64,000 bases of DNA from Lunularia cruciata. Its lineage: Eukaryota > Streptophyta > Marchantiopsida > Lunulariales > Lunulariaceae. Made by a program: the position numbers and the translations under genes. The notes under the pieces were generated by a model. That model saw only the letters and a list, made by a program, of their open reading frames with translations. It searched no databases and had not been told where the DNA came from. This document shows, piece after piece, positions 1 to 12,418 of the stretch (position 1 is its first letter; every line of letters begins with the position of its first letter). The stretch is taken from NCBI GenBank assembly GCA_948567375.1, contig OX419756.1, forward strand, positions 15,443,001 to 15,507,000, in the 5' to 3' direction.

Positions 1-3000
1 CCTTCTTGTTATCCTACGCGGCCGGTTTTTCTTGTTTTACTGGTGTGGTGTTTGGTCCAATAATCTGCTGGTGGGTTCCATGACGCTGCAAAGAAGCATA
101 CTGTAAACGTAACTGTAAAACAGGTACGTCCTATATGCAGGTGATCATAGTTCTAATTGAAAAGAATTTGTTGGCTAGAGCTATGATAGCTACTTACTGC
201 AAATAGAACTGCATGCTGTTTCTCCAGCCAATTTAATTTGGTGGTGTCATTCCGTGTCGCAACAAGCGGCAAGCAATATCGATGCAATATCAGATCTGGA
301 CTGAATGGCTCGAATAATGTGTTTTTTTTTTAAGTAGAACTTTCATTACTTGTCCTGGTACCTGTATCACGTGCTTCAAGTACCATCAATCTTGAATAAG
401 AACTCATGGCATTGCGCAGCTAATCCTTTTAATATCGATATTCAGAACAATACCTGGCCCAGATTAAAGAACCCAAACAGCACAAGACTATTTTGAAAGT
501 CCCTTGACATCCATATGCTGCGTTTTAACTGTACTCGAGCTCATTCATTTTATACAACCAGCATTCAGATCCTGCTTCATAGTTATCCTTATTAAATGGG
601 GATCAATTGTCCCCACTGAAAACGTACCTAGGCATCATCAACACCGAATCTAGTCAATTTTCCGGGTGACTCAACTCGAAAAACTCCAATACAAAAGTTC
701 TACATCAATCCTAGCAAAATTCACAACATAGTATAGTGGGAATACTTGATCAACTACTGTCAAGATCCTGATTCAAACAGCCATGTTCAGCTTGTCCACA
801 TAATTGACGCGCTCAATTGAATGAACGCGTGAGAGTTGACGTCGAACACAAAAGTTGAGCTACATAGCTTAACACAAGTTGATCTAGAATTCTGGGAACA
901 ATGTTGTCTGCCATAATTACGAGCAAAGTAATGGTGTCTCATCCGTGGTTTAATTTTTCAGCCTCGTGTCGCATGAATAGGCTGCCGTTACAATCATGCC
1001 ATGTGTAGGTTTACTCCCTGCAGAGATACGAACGACATAGTACACATCATCACCTCTGAATCAGGGGTACAGCTCTGACTTCCTTCGAACGTCGATTCAG
1101 GGCGTCAGTCTCTTTTAAATTTGTAGAAAGGTCCAATTTTTTAATATTGCAACTTGTATTTGCATCATGATAATCACGCGTCATAGCTGCTTGCTACTAT
1201 CTACTATCTTCCTTCTCATACGTCAATGCACCTTGAAACTGGGGCACACCACTGAGGTGGTCTCATACGGACCGCATACTTTTCTTAATCACTGCATATA
1301 GCTGAAAAATGCCCGGAACTTTACGTGCTAACCGTTACATTAAAAATGCTGCTAGCAGCTCGGAGTCCAAAGCCTCAAAAGCAGGAAGACAAAGTATGTT
1401 CTCAGATAATTGTAATGTTTCTCATTTTGTAGCCTGCAATTTGCTCCGTAGTTTCTCCTATTCTTGATTTGACAATCAACACCCTGGATTCTGTGCCAAC
1501 ATTCAGAACACTTTAAGATATATCTCAGGAGGAAATTTCCCGCATGCCCACAGCGTACTGTGCAGTTGATTAACCACCCCTCTATCACTGGCTCAATACA
1601 TTTATGTTGTGTTTGTGATTGAACATACTGAAATTGCGATTCTTGTGCTCTCCATAAGAGTACAGGACTTCCATGATTAAGATAAAATCTGAATATGTGG
1701 ACCTGGTAATCATATGATTTGTAAATCATGTGCAAATGTCTTCCCAGCAAACGCAATCCTGGATGTTTGTTAGATTTCCCACGATAAGGATCTTTGTCTA
1801 TTGGTTCATTTAAGTAGAATCTCAACTACTTAACAGAATATAGCACAGAACCTCAACTACTTAACCGGAGGTCTTCACGGAATACTCATGAAAATACGTG
1901 GATAGATTCTATCAAATAAGTAAGTCGCTAGTGTAAACTCCACTCGCTCATTTTAAGCATTAACTGTGTTGGAGAATGGTTGCTTACGAAGGTACAGGAA
2001 TACGGAATCCATTTTGTAACACCATCCCGAATCCTTTTCAATTGCATGTACGTGACGTTCAGGAGAATATCTAGCGAGTCACAGTAATAACAAGAACTGC
2101 TGTGTTTGATTTGTGAAGAATAGCAGGATATCGTGATTTCACCTCTTCGAAACTTCTTCAATTAGAATCTGCGTGTGCAATTGGACCAAAGAAATTCGAG
2201 GTTCGGTCACAGGCATTCGATGTAGGATCAGGGTTTTTGTTGTTCTCCAAATCTACGTCACTTTGTCTATACATGATGATCCGTATACAGGCAATTATTG
2301 CTCCTGGATTACATCATACAGTAACTGTATGATGTAATTGAGGAGCAACACAAAAGTGCGGATCAGACTTTTATTACAATTGTCTTTCTTGGCCTTCGAT
2401 CGCTTTCAATTTATAAACTGACGGCTCTCCCTTCTATTCCTTGTTCGAATACCTAGGCTGCCCTCTCCAAAGTTTTCAGTGCCAGTTTCAAATTTCTTAC
2501 GGAAACCACAACGTAACTCTCACGTTGTCTTTTTCTCCGTTTCATAGTGTTTACAGAATTCAAACCAGTAAAGCCGTCTACAACACCAGTTTACATCTCC
2601 AACGCACAGGTAAAGATGGGTTATCTATCTGCCCACACGCTAACAGGACAACAGATCTATCATCAGCAATTTCGAGTGCTAACACATGCTTCTCACCTCT
2701 GGACCGCTTTACCGTAAAGTAGCCCAACACCGTTGTGTTCTTCTCAGATGGTCAGAAGATGATCTCATCTCACGTGAGGAGATATCTTTGAAATCTACGG
2801 AGTCTAATCTAACAGGCTTAGGTTTTGTGGGTTGGTTCTTGAGTATGTGGAGAATTGATTAAAACCAAACAGCACTTCAGATCATCTGTTAAGCATCCCG
2901 GAATTTCTCAACCTCGGTGAAGTTCTTAAATCGTCCAAGTTTGGTCGAATTTCCCCTAGACACTTTACTGCCTTAATAGAATTCGAATAGCTTTGTATTG

Positions 3001-3597
3001 TTATTCCTCGCGATTAAGAATAACATCATGTTAGCATTCTTGGGGAAGAACCATGGTATAAGATGGTTATTCCCCATTCAGGAGAGAAATATTACCAGTA
3101 ATGTGAAAAAAGTTACGTCGTATCCACATTAAATTCTAGTGTCTATTTCACGATTTTGTCCCAGTTGAAATGTGCCATCTTTGCTTACATAAGTGAAACA
3201 GATGACATGGTATTACGTTTTGGGATCAGTAATTGTTACCACGTGATCAGGAATAAAATGAAGTAGCTAAGGTAAGATTCATCTGTTTGCTTTTAAATAG
3301 ACATATTGTTACAGACGATCGTACGGCAGTCAATCCAGAGAGTGGCGTCAGTCCGATCGACCGCATCTTCTTCTTCTTTTCCCCGAAAACAGGCATCCGG
3401 GGTGGTCGAACTTCTTTAAACAGAGCTGTCCAGATGCATCCATTTTATTTTATTTTATTTGCATCGCACGGTTTGGTAAATTGAGCCAAACAAAAGGAAT
3501 AATTCTACCAATTTACTTCTGAAAATTGGTTGAATTGTGACTATGTGGCTTCCGCGCTGTAGCGGACATATAAGCTTTACATATCAAGTGAAGAAGA
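1..3597. other. Non-repetitive flank with no recognised gene
   Basis: This stretch has fairly balanced base composition with CpGs present, unlike the AT-rich repeat DNA further right. Open frames of 65-157 codons occur (for example minus 1352-1825 and plus 2441-2722), but none shows a family motif, compositional bias or matching splice structure that I can recognise. I see no LTR, transposase or RNA gene. It may include the 3' flank of the CASP-like gene and unrecognised exons of a neighbouring gene. Confidence 0.4.
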
Positions 3598-3603
3598 TTT
3601 ATT
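3598..3603 (-). promoter_or_regulatory. Candidate poly(A) signal AATAAA for the CASP-like gene
   Basis: The plus strand reads TTTATT, so the minus strand has AATAAA about 330 nt past the CASP-like stop codon. Spacing suits a plant 3' UTR. AT-rich hexamers are common by chance, so this is suggestive only. Confidence 0.35.
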
Positions 3604-3934
3604 GAAAATAAAAGCAACGCTTGCAGTGAAAAAGCTCTTCCGGTAAAACTCCAAGACTTTCATCAGTAACCAGATGAAGACGGCATGTACATGTATAACT
3701 GTTCATAAGGACTCATACGCAATACTTAGGAAGCAGATCCCGATACACCTTAAAGTCTAATTGAAAACTATTATGCATGAATGATCTGTATAGACTTCAA
3801 CTGGAATGAACTAGAAGTTTAAACTGCTGTCAGCCTGATGACAATGATTTAAACACATGGCTCCGATGAGAATTTTGAGCGCGTCGATCGTTGCATTGTT
3901 AAGCTCATAGCAGTAAAATGCATCATTTCCAAGA

Positions 3935-5323
3935 TTAGTAACGGGTATATTCGGTAGACAGGTGATAAGCATCTAGAATACAGAGTTCGGCAAGTCCTGC
4001 AAAACCAATTGCACCTGCAACAAGAGCCCCAGTGACGTGATTACAGAATTCATTGAAGTCGTTACAAAATTGTCTCCACTCAGTATGTGAGTTCCCGTTC
4101 TGTCCGATCAATTCTATCGCCAGTGTCGAAGCACAAGCTGACATCAGAATGTTCATCATCATCTGCAACGTTAGACCGACTGGATAAGGTCAGGAATTTA
4201 TCAAGAGTCCTTATTATGCATTGTCTCAAAGATCAATGTACGATAAGAATTAGAGTTCATGACATTCTCTGTATCATGTCTTTTATCTGAGTCTCAAGAA
4301 TACTCATTGCGGCATCCTTCTTGCAGAGAGAGGACGTTGTGCTCACAGGTGCGGAATCTGTTCATTGTCTACTTTATTGCAATACCATATGAAGAAGTCA
4401 AAGAACTCATGATTAGAAGCAGTTAACCGAGGGTTGCACAGATGCCGCGTATAGAAGTCAACATTCTTTCAACAATGGAGATTCAGTAACATCAATTTGA
4501 AGAAATGAGGAGATACAGCTGACTCCTAGTGCCAGAAATATTAGTACACTGAGTTAAGGAGGTGCTTACGAGATCCATGACGAAAAGTACCCACATAAGG
4601 TAAGTGGAATGAGCGCTTTGTTTGAAAGACAGGCAGCCGCCCACAACCAGGGTCAGAAGTGAATAAACGAAAACGATGGCAGACGCTATAGCAAACCACC
4701 TGCATTCCAAGGCTTTCTCATTAGAAAGTGACAACAGTAGCCCGTTCTGCGCAGGAGGCTGCACATATGCGCTTTCTGCCACAAACACTCGCATCTTTGT
4801 ATATCGCAGCTTACATCATACAGATTCCTAATCATGATATTTTGATGAACTGGTGTACTTACAGCTCTTTCGGTGTAAATATTCTCATCAATATGTATTA
4901 TATCCCCCAGTATTGCTTGGTTCAGAAATAATCTGTCGTTACATACAATCTGAATTCGATCTGTATACTGCTTATGATGCACTAGAACGATGCGTTTGTG
5001 TGAAAACGATAGGGATTGATAACGAATTACATAATGTATCAAATTACTTACACAAAAGCGCTAACGTCGTGGAAGTGGGTGGTCAGTTCGTAAAGGTTAC
5101 GGAGACTGAAAGCTGAAACCCTGGCGGTTTGCTTGTTCGTAACCATTACGACGAATGCGGCAAGCGTGGATCCGAACGTAATAAATCGGAGAGTGGCGCT
5201 CAAACCATGCTTCAAATTCCTTGGCTCTGGACGGTTGTTAGGGTGAATTGAACCATCTCCATGGTAGCTGTAATCTTCAATTCTGCCCTTTTCCAGGCCA
5301 TCATTAGCCGTTTGCTCAGCCAT
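3935..5323 (-). CDS. CASP-like four-helix membrane protein, 3 exons
   Basis: I assembled this from three minus-strand exons: 5323-5052, 4699-4570 and 4162-3935. Introns of 352 and 407 nt start GTAAGT and GTAAGC and end TGCAG, with matching phases (2, then 0). The 209-residue product is normal CASP-like (CASPL) length. It has four hydrophobic helices at about residues 43-61, 91-110, 123-150 and 176-198. The family's conserved Arg in helix 1 (R46, in ATLRF) and Asp in helix 3 (D133, in LFVMDL) are present. The loop before helix 4 carries the W163/C167/F170/C174 pattern. CASPs scaffold plasma-membrane domains in Casparian strips; roles of most CASPLs are less clear. An in-frame ATG at 5455 would add 44 residues. 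I prefer 5323 for length and because a TATA-like stretch lies at 5404-5411. Subfamily is not assigned. Confidence 0.85.
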
Positions 5324-5403
5324 TCCTGCTCTCTGTTCCTTTCTGCGCTGATCTTCTGAATGGACGTCTCGCTCCAGATCAACTCCCACACTCCTGGCTA
5401 GGC

Positions 5404-5411
5404 AATATATA
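5404..5411 (-). promoter_or_regulatory. TATA-like stretch upstream of the CASP-like start
   Basis: The minus strand reads AAGTATATATTGCC here, about 80 nt upstream of the ATG at 5323. If used, transcription would start near 5375, leaving a short 5' leader and excluding the upstream ATG at 5455. This is inference from position and sequence only. Confidence 0.3.
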
Positions 5412-5455
5412 CTTAATCTTCTAACAGTATTCTGAATAGATTCAAAACTTTTCAC

Positions 5456-7130
5456 TGGATTCAGCTCGTTGATTCATATCTCTCATGGGAAGAGGGCATG
5501 GAAATTTAAAGCTACGAACTTGTTTAACCTAACGTTACTTTCAAGAAGCAGATGTTTTAAATTACAACATCTCCAGCTGCAATGAAACCAATAGCGAAGA
5601 AGCCGAAATTAAAGAACGAGAAACATTAATTGATTGGATCACAGCAGCGTAGACAACACAAGCAACTAGTAAGTCCTGTATCTATCACTGACAACCACTA
5701 GAAGGGGGCTAGGCAGGACTTTACAGCTCAGGAAGTCCCCAAATCGATAGAATACCAAGCAGACCAAATTGATGAAGACGATCCCTCTTGCAAACTAGTA
5801 CAAGTAAGTAAGGTGGCCTCTAAATTAATTTCAGTGCAATTTTAAGCAATTGCAAGTCGATAGAATGCGACAAGCCCCTCTCGTTCAAGTTGTTTCACAC
5901 TCGGCTGCTTCACCTACTGAGTGACACCTACTATTTGTCTCTGTCACGATTCATTCCTCATGCACATCTCGAAAGATTCTGATGTGGATTGTAGTCAAGC
6001 GACTCTCTCCTTTCCTTCTTAGAGCGAGTGTACCTTTGGGTTAAGTTTCTTCGCACGTTTTGTTTGAAATTCGGGCATGCCTAGCTTGTCCCTGACCGTT
6101 CGACCGTTTGATAGCGATGTATACGCCAATAGGTCGTCAGATATAATCGTGGTTTCCTATACTGCAATTCAATAGCAGCAGTGTAGTCAATACTCTATAC
6201 TCAAGAATATTCTAACAGATTCCTGACATTTTGTCTTTAACTTTCACCCTTGGTTAGTGCTCTGGTTTCAGGCAAACAATTTGTGACCGGACTCTTCTGA
6301 ACCGTGTGCTAGTAGGTCAAGATGTAGAAATGACCACACTCCTAGCGTTGAAATTGGTGACCCTTGAAACCACCAACATGTGTCAGTGCAGATAAACTCA
6401 TGTTACTGCTTTTGCAATTCGACTGTAGACACAGTACTGTCTTGAAGTTTGAACTTGTTTACATGTGTCCAGCTGATGTGATAAACCAATGTAGAATACA
6501 CAACTCAGCGATCCCTGGCTTACGGCAGACGTTTAGTGACTTACCAGACAGCAAGCTACAAAATATGACTGTTCAAACTGCTCTATGTGATTTCGGCAGG
6601 TCCGGGCCACGTGCCTCAGACTTTATATCGCAGTGTCAGCTCATTTGATTGCAAGTTGGGAAAACTGGCCATCCTCCACCGCAAGGATTTTTCGGTAGTT
6701 GCCGTGTAGGCTTCTTGACTCGTTTCAAATTGATCCAATAAGGATTTTCCTTGAAATTTCGATCTAAAGTGGTCAAGATTTGAAGAATGTTTTCCTGGAG
6801 TGGAATCCACTTTCCAGTCATCATGGATTTCGAAATATGGATTGACGGGATGATAATCATCATGACCATATCGCTCTGTCGATGCGAACTGCGGGGTACG
6901 GATGAGCGTTCACATCTTCTCTCTGACTGAGTGTTATTATGGAGTCAGATGCATGTCGACTCCGTAATCCATTTCGTAATTTCGTATCCATTTCGTATTT
7001 TAAGCGGTCGCCTTTCAAAGATGGACTCAGGGTAAGGGTTACTTGTGGCAAGCTTTAGGGGAAGTTCGGGACAGCGCAAAGCAGAAAAGGACGTTCGGGG
7101 AATAAGAATTCATAATTTTCTTTTTCCTCT
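5456..7130. other. Upstream flank of the CASP-like gene; no gene recognised
   Basis: Composition resembles 1-5455. Open frames such as plus 6364-6648 (94 codons) and minus 6860-7051 show no motif I recognise. The base composition turns strongly AT-rich near 7,120-7,170, where an (AAT)n run marks the edge of the repeat-dominated DNA. Promoter elements of the CASP-like gene should lie near the left end of this stretch. Confidence 0.4.
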
Positions 7131-9034
7131 CCTTTTTCCATATATAATATAATAATAATAATAATAATTCTAGTAAATAATCTGTTAAATAAAATTTTAT
7201 ATTGGGGTATTTTATAGTCCATCAAATTATAAATCCATCAGAAAACTCAATTTGAAATTTGAGCTTTAAATTTGCAACATTTGTGCTTTGTAAGGAAATG
7301 GATAATAGTGGCAAATCTCCTTATGAAATTTATAATTAAAAAAAAAATTCTCTATCATTATAATATATTCTGACTATCTCACTTTGACCTCATTAGCGGA
7401 CCAAAACGTTAATTGTCTCATGGAATATGATTGACACTTATATTAGGGCTTTTGGGCAGTCTTCAAGGTAATGAACCATTGCAAAAGCATATTTGATTAG
7501 CTCATCAATCATTTCTCGTCTTAGTCTTAGGAGAGAAGTACTCTTTCAAACCAACCCCCATAGTTCTATCCAATGCTTCATTTGATATTCTAGGTTGTAA
7601 TTCTATGTCGTTTTTGAGGCATTTCTTTTTCCAATTAGATCATGGTTATACGGCTCCCGATTATTTAGTACTAGTTTGGCTTATTATCTTAGGATAGACT
7701 TGAATCTTTTTTTCGTTTATACTTCAGCTTAATGTTAATCTAGGGTAATCTCATGGATCATTTTCCTCATACTTGTTACCTATTACACAACTTCAACTAC
7801 CGTACTCTAAGGAGACCAAGAGCAATACAGACCATTTGTGTTCTGGAGTCATAGTTAGATAAGAAAGACATAGTGATCTTAGACAACCATCTGATCCTAA
7901 GTATTATGTCTTTTGTTTACTCATTGATTGGATATTAGCAAGGATTGATATTTCTATAATTGCATGTGAGGCTGGAGTTGCTACGCTTTCTCTCCGCAAT
8001 CTGTAAAATGAAGAGCAAGAGCTATGTGATCTTGAAGTTGAATTAGGAGGTCATATTGAGATCATGTCTAAGTGTATGACCTTTCTATCACAAAATATGT
8101 TTGGATTAACTAAGTTGTATAACTTTTGATTTGTTCCTTATATTTGGATCATTGGGACTTAATGATTGATCAAAATTTTTATTTGATTTAGTTTTATCTA
8201 ATGTCATATTATTATTTTTCTAATTATTATTATTTTGAACATATTTTTCAAATTCTATATTAAATGAATTTTTCTAATCTGATATTTTTTGGTTATGAGA
8301 ACATGTTAATGAGATTGCTACATGCTTTTCTGTCTATTTTTTATTATAATATTTCTCTAGTCACTTTTTAACTTTCATGAATTTTGATACCGATGGTTAC
8401 AAAAATGATGATGTTTTACTTTTTATGGTCAGATGCAGCATCAAATTTTTTAATTCTCAAGCCACTACAATTTATTTCTCAATTGATTCCTCTTCTTAGG
8501 ATGCCACTCAGAGTTGCAAGATATATGTTGTGGTCATGCTTTAATATTCATTAAGTCTTTGAGATCTTTTTTGTAAAATATTCTAGAGAAGAATGCACAT
8601 ACTAATATTGTGATTTTTTCTAGGTTCCATAAGTTTCACAAATGTTGATCTTTGAAAACCTTCTATGACGTAGATGATATGGAATTTTATCATTGAGGAG
8701 TTAAAAGGTAGATCCATCCTTGCTATTTATATCATTTTAAATTGTTGTCTTGTGTGTTGGGCTTATTACAGCTACTATATGTGTTGAGGTTGAATTATTT
8801 ATTTCCACACTTTCACATTAGTAGATATATGGATTATAATCTAGAAACCATTGGCAGATTGGATAAATGTGGTCTTGAAGCAGAACAGAACCTTTACTAT
8901 ATGATAATAAATTCTCACTTAAGTAGTGTCTTTTCTCCTTTTTATTTGCAGAATAGTATATCTATTCTAAATTTAATTAATTATTTTTAATTTCAATTTT
9001 CTGTTCTAATATACCATTAGTTATCTAAGCTGAT
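7131..9034. other. AT-rich intergenic DNA
   Basis: The stretch opens with an AAT-type simple repeat around 7150-7167 and continues as AT-rich, CpG-poor sequence full of stops in all frames. I recognise no coding segment, LTR pair or RNA gene. It is probably decayed repeat DNA. Confidence 0.4.
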
Positions 9035-9899
9035 TGTTGGTGTGATTCACCAAGAAATGGATATCATGGTATAGTAATTCTTTGCTAAGCCAATCACTCA
9101 TTCTCTCTCTTATACCAAAGCTGCCCAAAAATGACCTCCAAGGAAAAAATTCACCAACATCAACATAAAATATCTAACTCTCACACTCACAAAAGGGTCC
9201 ACTAGAATTACTCCAAGATCAACACCATAATAACATCACTCTCTAATGGAAAATCTCAAACTTTACTTAGCAAGTTTAGGTAATACTAATAAAGCCTCAT
9301 TCCCTTAACGCACTCCTTGCTCAAAGCTCACTAAGGATTCCCCTCCTAATCCTTTCCTTACATACCCACCATAATTACCATAGTAAGTACCTTGGTAACT
9401 TGATAAAACCCATACTTTTCCTACATTATCCTAGGTAAAGAATCCTTTATCAATGTACTATCTTGTGTATTTTGGCCCTCACAAACCTCCTTTTGGAAGC
9501 TTTTAAGCATATATCTTAGGAATCTAGGACCTTCTCCTAATAAAAAATAACAATATATTCTAAGGTCAAATTAAATCCACCTAACTTGACTACTCCTATT
9601 ACCAAAGCTCTTGGTAAAGCCAATAGGAATTCTAACATCTCCTTTATATCAATCCAATTTGACCATGCAAAGTCCAAGATGAAGGTACTATTCCAATGTA
9701 ATCTAATGATATATTCTCTAAATATTTCCTATTCTACTATAATCTAATTTAAAATTTGCTAAGGGAGCTCCATGAAGTATCCAACAATAAATAAGGAATT
9801 TCTCCTCCTATTTAGCCATTCTAAATTAGTTAAAGGTATGATTAACTGAGTCACTACTAAACTTAGATAAGTATAATTATCTCCGAAGTACTAGTAACA
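9035..9899. repeat. Left LTR of a diverged, short LTR element (family F)
   Basis: It begins TGTTGG and is colinear with 11024-11940 over its whole length, with substitutions and small indels. Shared blocks include CTTTTGGAAGC/CATTTGAAGC, the AATCTAG(G/A)ACCTTCTCCTA block and the ACTACTAAACTTAG block close to the end. A direct repeat of about 0.9 kb starting TG and separated by 1.1 kb is best explained as an LTR pair. Right boundaries are approximate and I found no clear target-site duplication. Confidence 0.6.
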
Positions 9900-11023
9900 A
9901 TCCATACCCTTCAGGTTGCACATCAAAATTTGATGAAAGAAAAAGTCATGTTAGAGTCACAACGCCAAGCCAACTCCAAATATTGAATGCAAAATAAACA
10001 GAAGCCACACTTCTTATTGAACCTTAATATCATCAACATCCATCTTCAAGGCCATCCCAACAAGCTCAAGATTTGTATTGCTTTGCTCAAGAGCCAAATA
10101 TCTCATATGGGTAAAACCCCAAACAAGGACAGTGATTACAGCAACCAAGATTCAAAGCACCACGCAACACAAATCCTTCCTCTTCTTGACCCACACCACT
10201 CACCATACTACCTCAGTCCTTGAACTCCTTCATCCTCTAGCTTTTGTGACCTTTTACAACTATGCCCAATCAGGAAATCACCCCTCAACAATAACAAGAA
10301 CCCTTGGCCAAAGTCTCTACACACCATCAAGCCATTACACACCATCAACAACAAGAACCTTTTGCCAAAGCCTCTATACTAGACCACTATTTTCCCTCCA
10401 TTCTCCTTGACAAACCGTGCTTGCTATTCCCACTCTTAGACACAATTACTCCTTGGAACTCTCTCTAGCATCCTTGATTTTTTTACTTTCAACTCCATGC
10501 ACCATTTTCCCCTCAAGAGAAAAAATGGTGAGGACTTGGTAAAATTCCTACCTTATGTCTACTCCAGGACCAAGATACACGGCCACATGAAAATTTTTCA
10601 AAATCATCATCATGGGTTAGCCTATATGAAATCTGCCATATAAAGCAAAGCATCATAGTACTCTATGAAGGATTCCTAAAAGATATAACCCCTCTTTGCA
10701 CATTAGAGATTACCTGCCACTATGCACTTCTTTCTGATCATAGTATAGCTCCAAGATATTGCCAAAAATGCAAATCCTCACTAGTAAAAGAGCAAGTATA
10801 ACCCAATGGAATTTTTTGTTGTCCATTATGTGCATCCTTCTGGCCAAAAACTCTTAGAGAGGGCCTTGAAAGGACAAAGTTAGCACACAATATCCAATCT
10901 CACTCCACACACTACTCCTTTCTACCCCATCTTGCAAACAGGAATAATAGCAAGCCTGTCTCTCACCTAAGGAATGCCTCTTAAGACAATTTTTATGTAC
11001 ACCATTTACTAGAACAAAGAACA
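9900..11023. mobile_element. Short interior of the family F element, non-autonomous
   Basis: About 1.1 kb lies between the two F repeats. The longest open frames (9987-10223 and 10078-10410, plus) are low-complexity and show no Gag, protease, RT or integrase motif. I found no convincing tRNA-primer site next to either LTR, so orientation is undecided. Structure fits a non-autonomous or internally deleted LTR element. Confidence 0.5.
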
Positions 11024-11940
11024 TGTTGGATTGAGCACCATCAAGTATAACAACTTAGAGAAAACATCTCTCATTCATTACCTTAATCTCTCATTCTATC
11101 CTCAAGTCACTCATACTCTCTCTCTCATGTCAAAGCTACTCCAAAATGGCCTCCAAGTGAACACTTTACTAATGTCAATACAGAAGATCCTTCTCTTACT
11201 CTTGCAAGAATTCCCTCTAGAATTGGAGGTTCTCCAAGATCAGCCCTATAGTAATGGAAAATCAGAATCTTTACTTAGAAAATATTAGAAAATATATTAC
11301 TCACAAAGCTTCATTCCTCTCACTCACCTCACTCTCTAAGATTGCTAACTAATTGATCCATTTCACCTTCTAAGCCTCCAATTAAATACTTACTAGAATT
11401 GTTGTGGTAAATTCCTTGGTAATTGGTAAAAATCTTGTTTTTTCAAATTACCCTTGGTAAGTAATCCTTGATCTGCAGGCCGTCACATGGATTTTTGGCC
11501 TAACATACCTCCATTTGAAGCTTTTGAGCATATTCTTTTGAGAATCTAGAACCTTCTCCTAGTTAAACATTACAGTATATATCCAAGGTCAAGTTAAATT
11601 AACCAAACTTCACCTACCAAAGGTCACAAAACTTGGTCAAGCCTATAGGAGTTTGACACCTCCTCTATACCAAGTCAACTTGACCACACAAAGTCCAGAT
11701 GGAAGTCCTACTCCAATATACTCTAATATAAAACTCCCTAAATGGTCCTACTGTAATATAATATTCTCTAAAGAGTTCCCACTCTAATATAGTATAACTC
11801 AAAATTCACCAAGGGTCTGAGTATCCAAAAATAAAATATTATACCTCTCTACTTATTTAGCCACACTAAGTTAGTCAGAGATATCTTTAACTTAGTTATT
11901 ACTAAACTTAGCTACCTATAACTAGCTTAAAACCACCAAC
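11024..11940. repeat. Right LTR of the family F element
   Basis: It begins TGTTGGATTGAGCACC and matches 9035-9899 in order. It differs by many substitutions and indels, including extra AATAT-rich sequence near 11720-11790. The divergence is far greater than between the C1 LTRs, so this is an old insertion. Confidence 0.6.
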
Positions 11941-12142
11941 GTACTATCAATATAAAATGTGTACCATAAGATATGATAGCCTTGCAATTACTATTTGGAT
12001 CTAGCAAGAGGCCTAAGAGACACTCCAAAAGTTGCATGAATTTACTGTTCAACCACTTACACTTGATAAATTCCACAATATGTGACAAGCTTTGTTTTAG
12101 TTTGCACTTGCACTTGATTATAGGTGCTACTCCCATGATATA
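11941..12142. other. Left target flank of chromovirus C1
   Basis: The minus strand is open across 11927-12136 but I recognise no family. Removing C1 and one TTACC copy joins this directly to 17795 onward, where the minus strand is again open at 17915-18121. Both could be parts of one decayed ORF that C1 interrupted; no motif identifies it. Confidence 0.35.
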
Positions 12143-12251
12143 TTACCTGTAAAAGACCAAAACCAAGGAGAGAAATAGGAGAATGGAAACTCACATTGGG
12201 ACACTTGAATGAGGGAAAACTCCGAATGCCTAGCATGAGCTTCGGCCTTGG

Positions 12252-12259
12252 TATTTATA
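12252..12259 (-). promoter_or_regulatory. TATA box TATAAATA in C1 LTR
   Basis: Read on the minus strand, the direction of C1 transcription. The same octamer is at 17471-17478, 56863-56870 and 62061-62068 in the other three C LTRs, consistent with a core promoter at the U3/R side. Confidence 0.6.
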
Positions 12260-12398
12260 GGTAGCATACAAGACTCTTGAAGCTTCTCAAGAAGCTTCCT
12301 TGAGCCGCTTTCTTGGAGTGCAAGCCAAGTTAACTAGAAAGCTTCTCAGGAAGCTTCCTTCTAGAAGCCGCCTACTTGGCGTGCAAGCTAAGCTAGTT

Positions 12399-12418
12399 AG
12401 AAGCTTCTAGAAGCTTCC
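12399..12418 (-). promoter_or_regulatory. Heat-shock-element-like array in C1 LTR
   Basis: The 20 bp AGAAGCTTCTAGAAGCTTCC parse as four contiguous pentamers aGAAg-cTTCt-aGAAg-cTTCc, which matches the nGAAn/nTTCn rule for binding heat-shock factors. A further TTCTAGAA follows at 12419-12426. It lies upstream of the LTR TATA box. The same array occurs at 17618-17637, 57012-57031 and 62210-62229. Heat control is inferred from the motif, not shown. Confidence 0.55.

Noticed and set aside
1352-1825. 157-codon minus ORF
   Set aside because: It has no recognisable family, no low-complexity bias and no fitting neighbouring exons; reported only within the flank description.
4728-5116. Plus-strand ORFs of 67 and 87 codons
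   Set aside because: They are antisense to the CASP-like exons and introns and have no motif.
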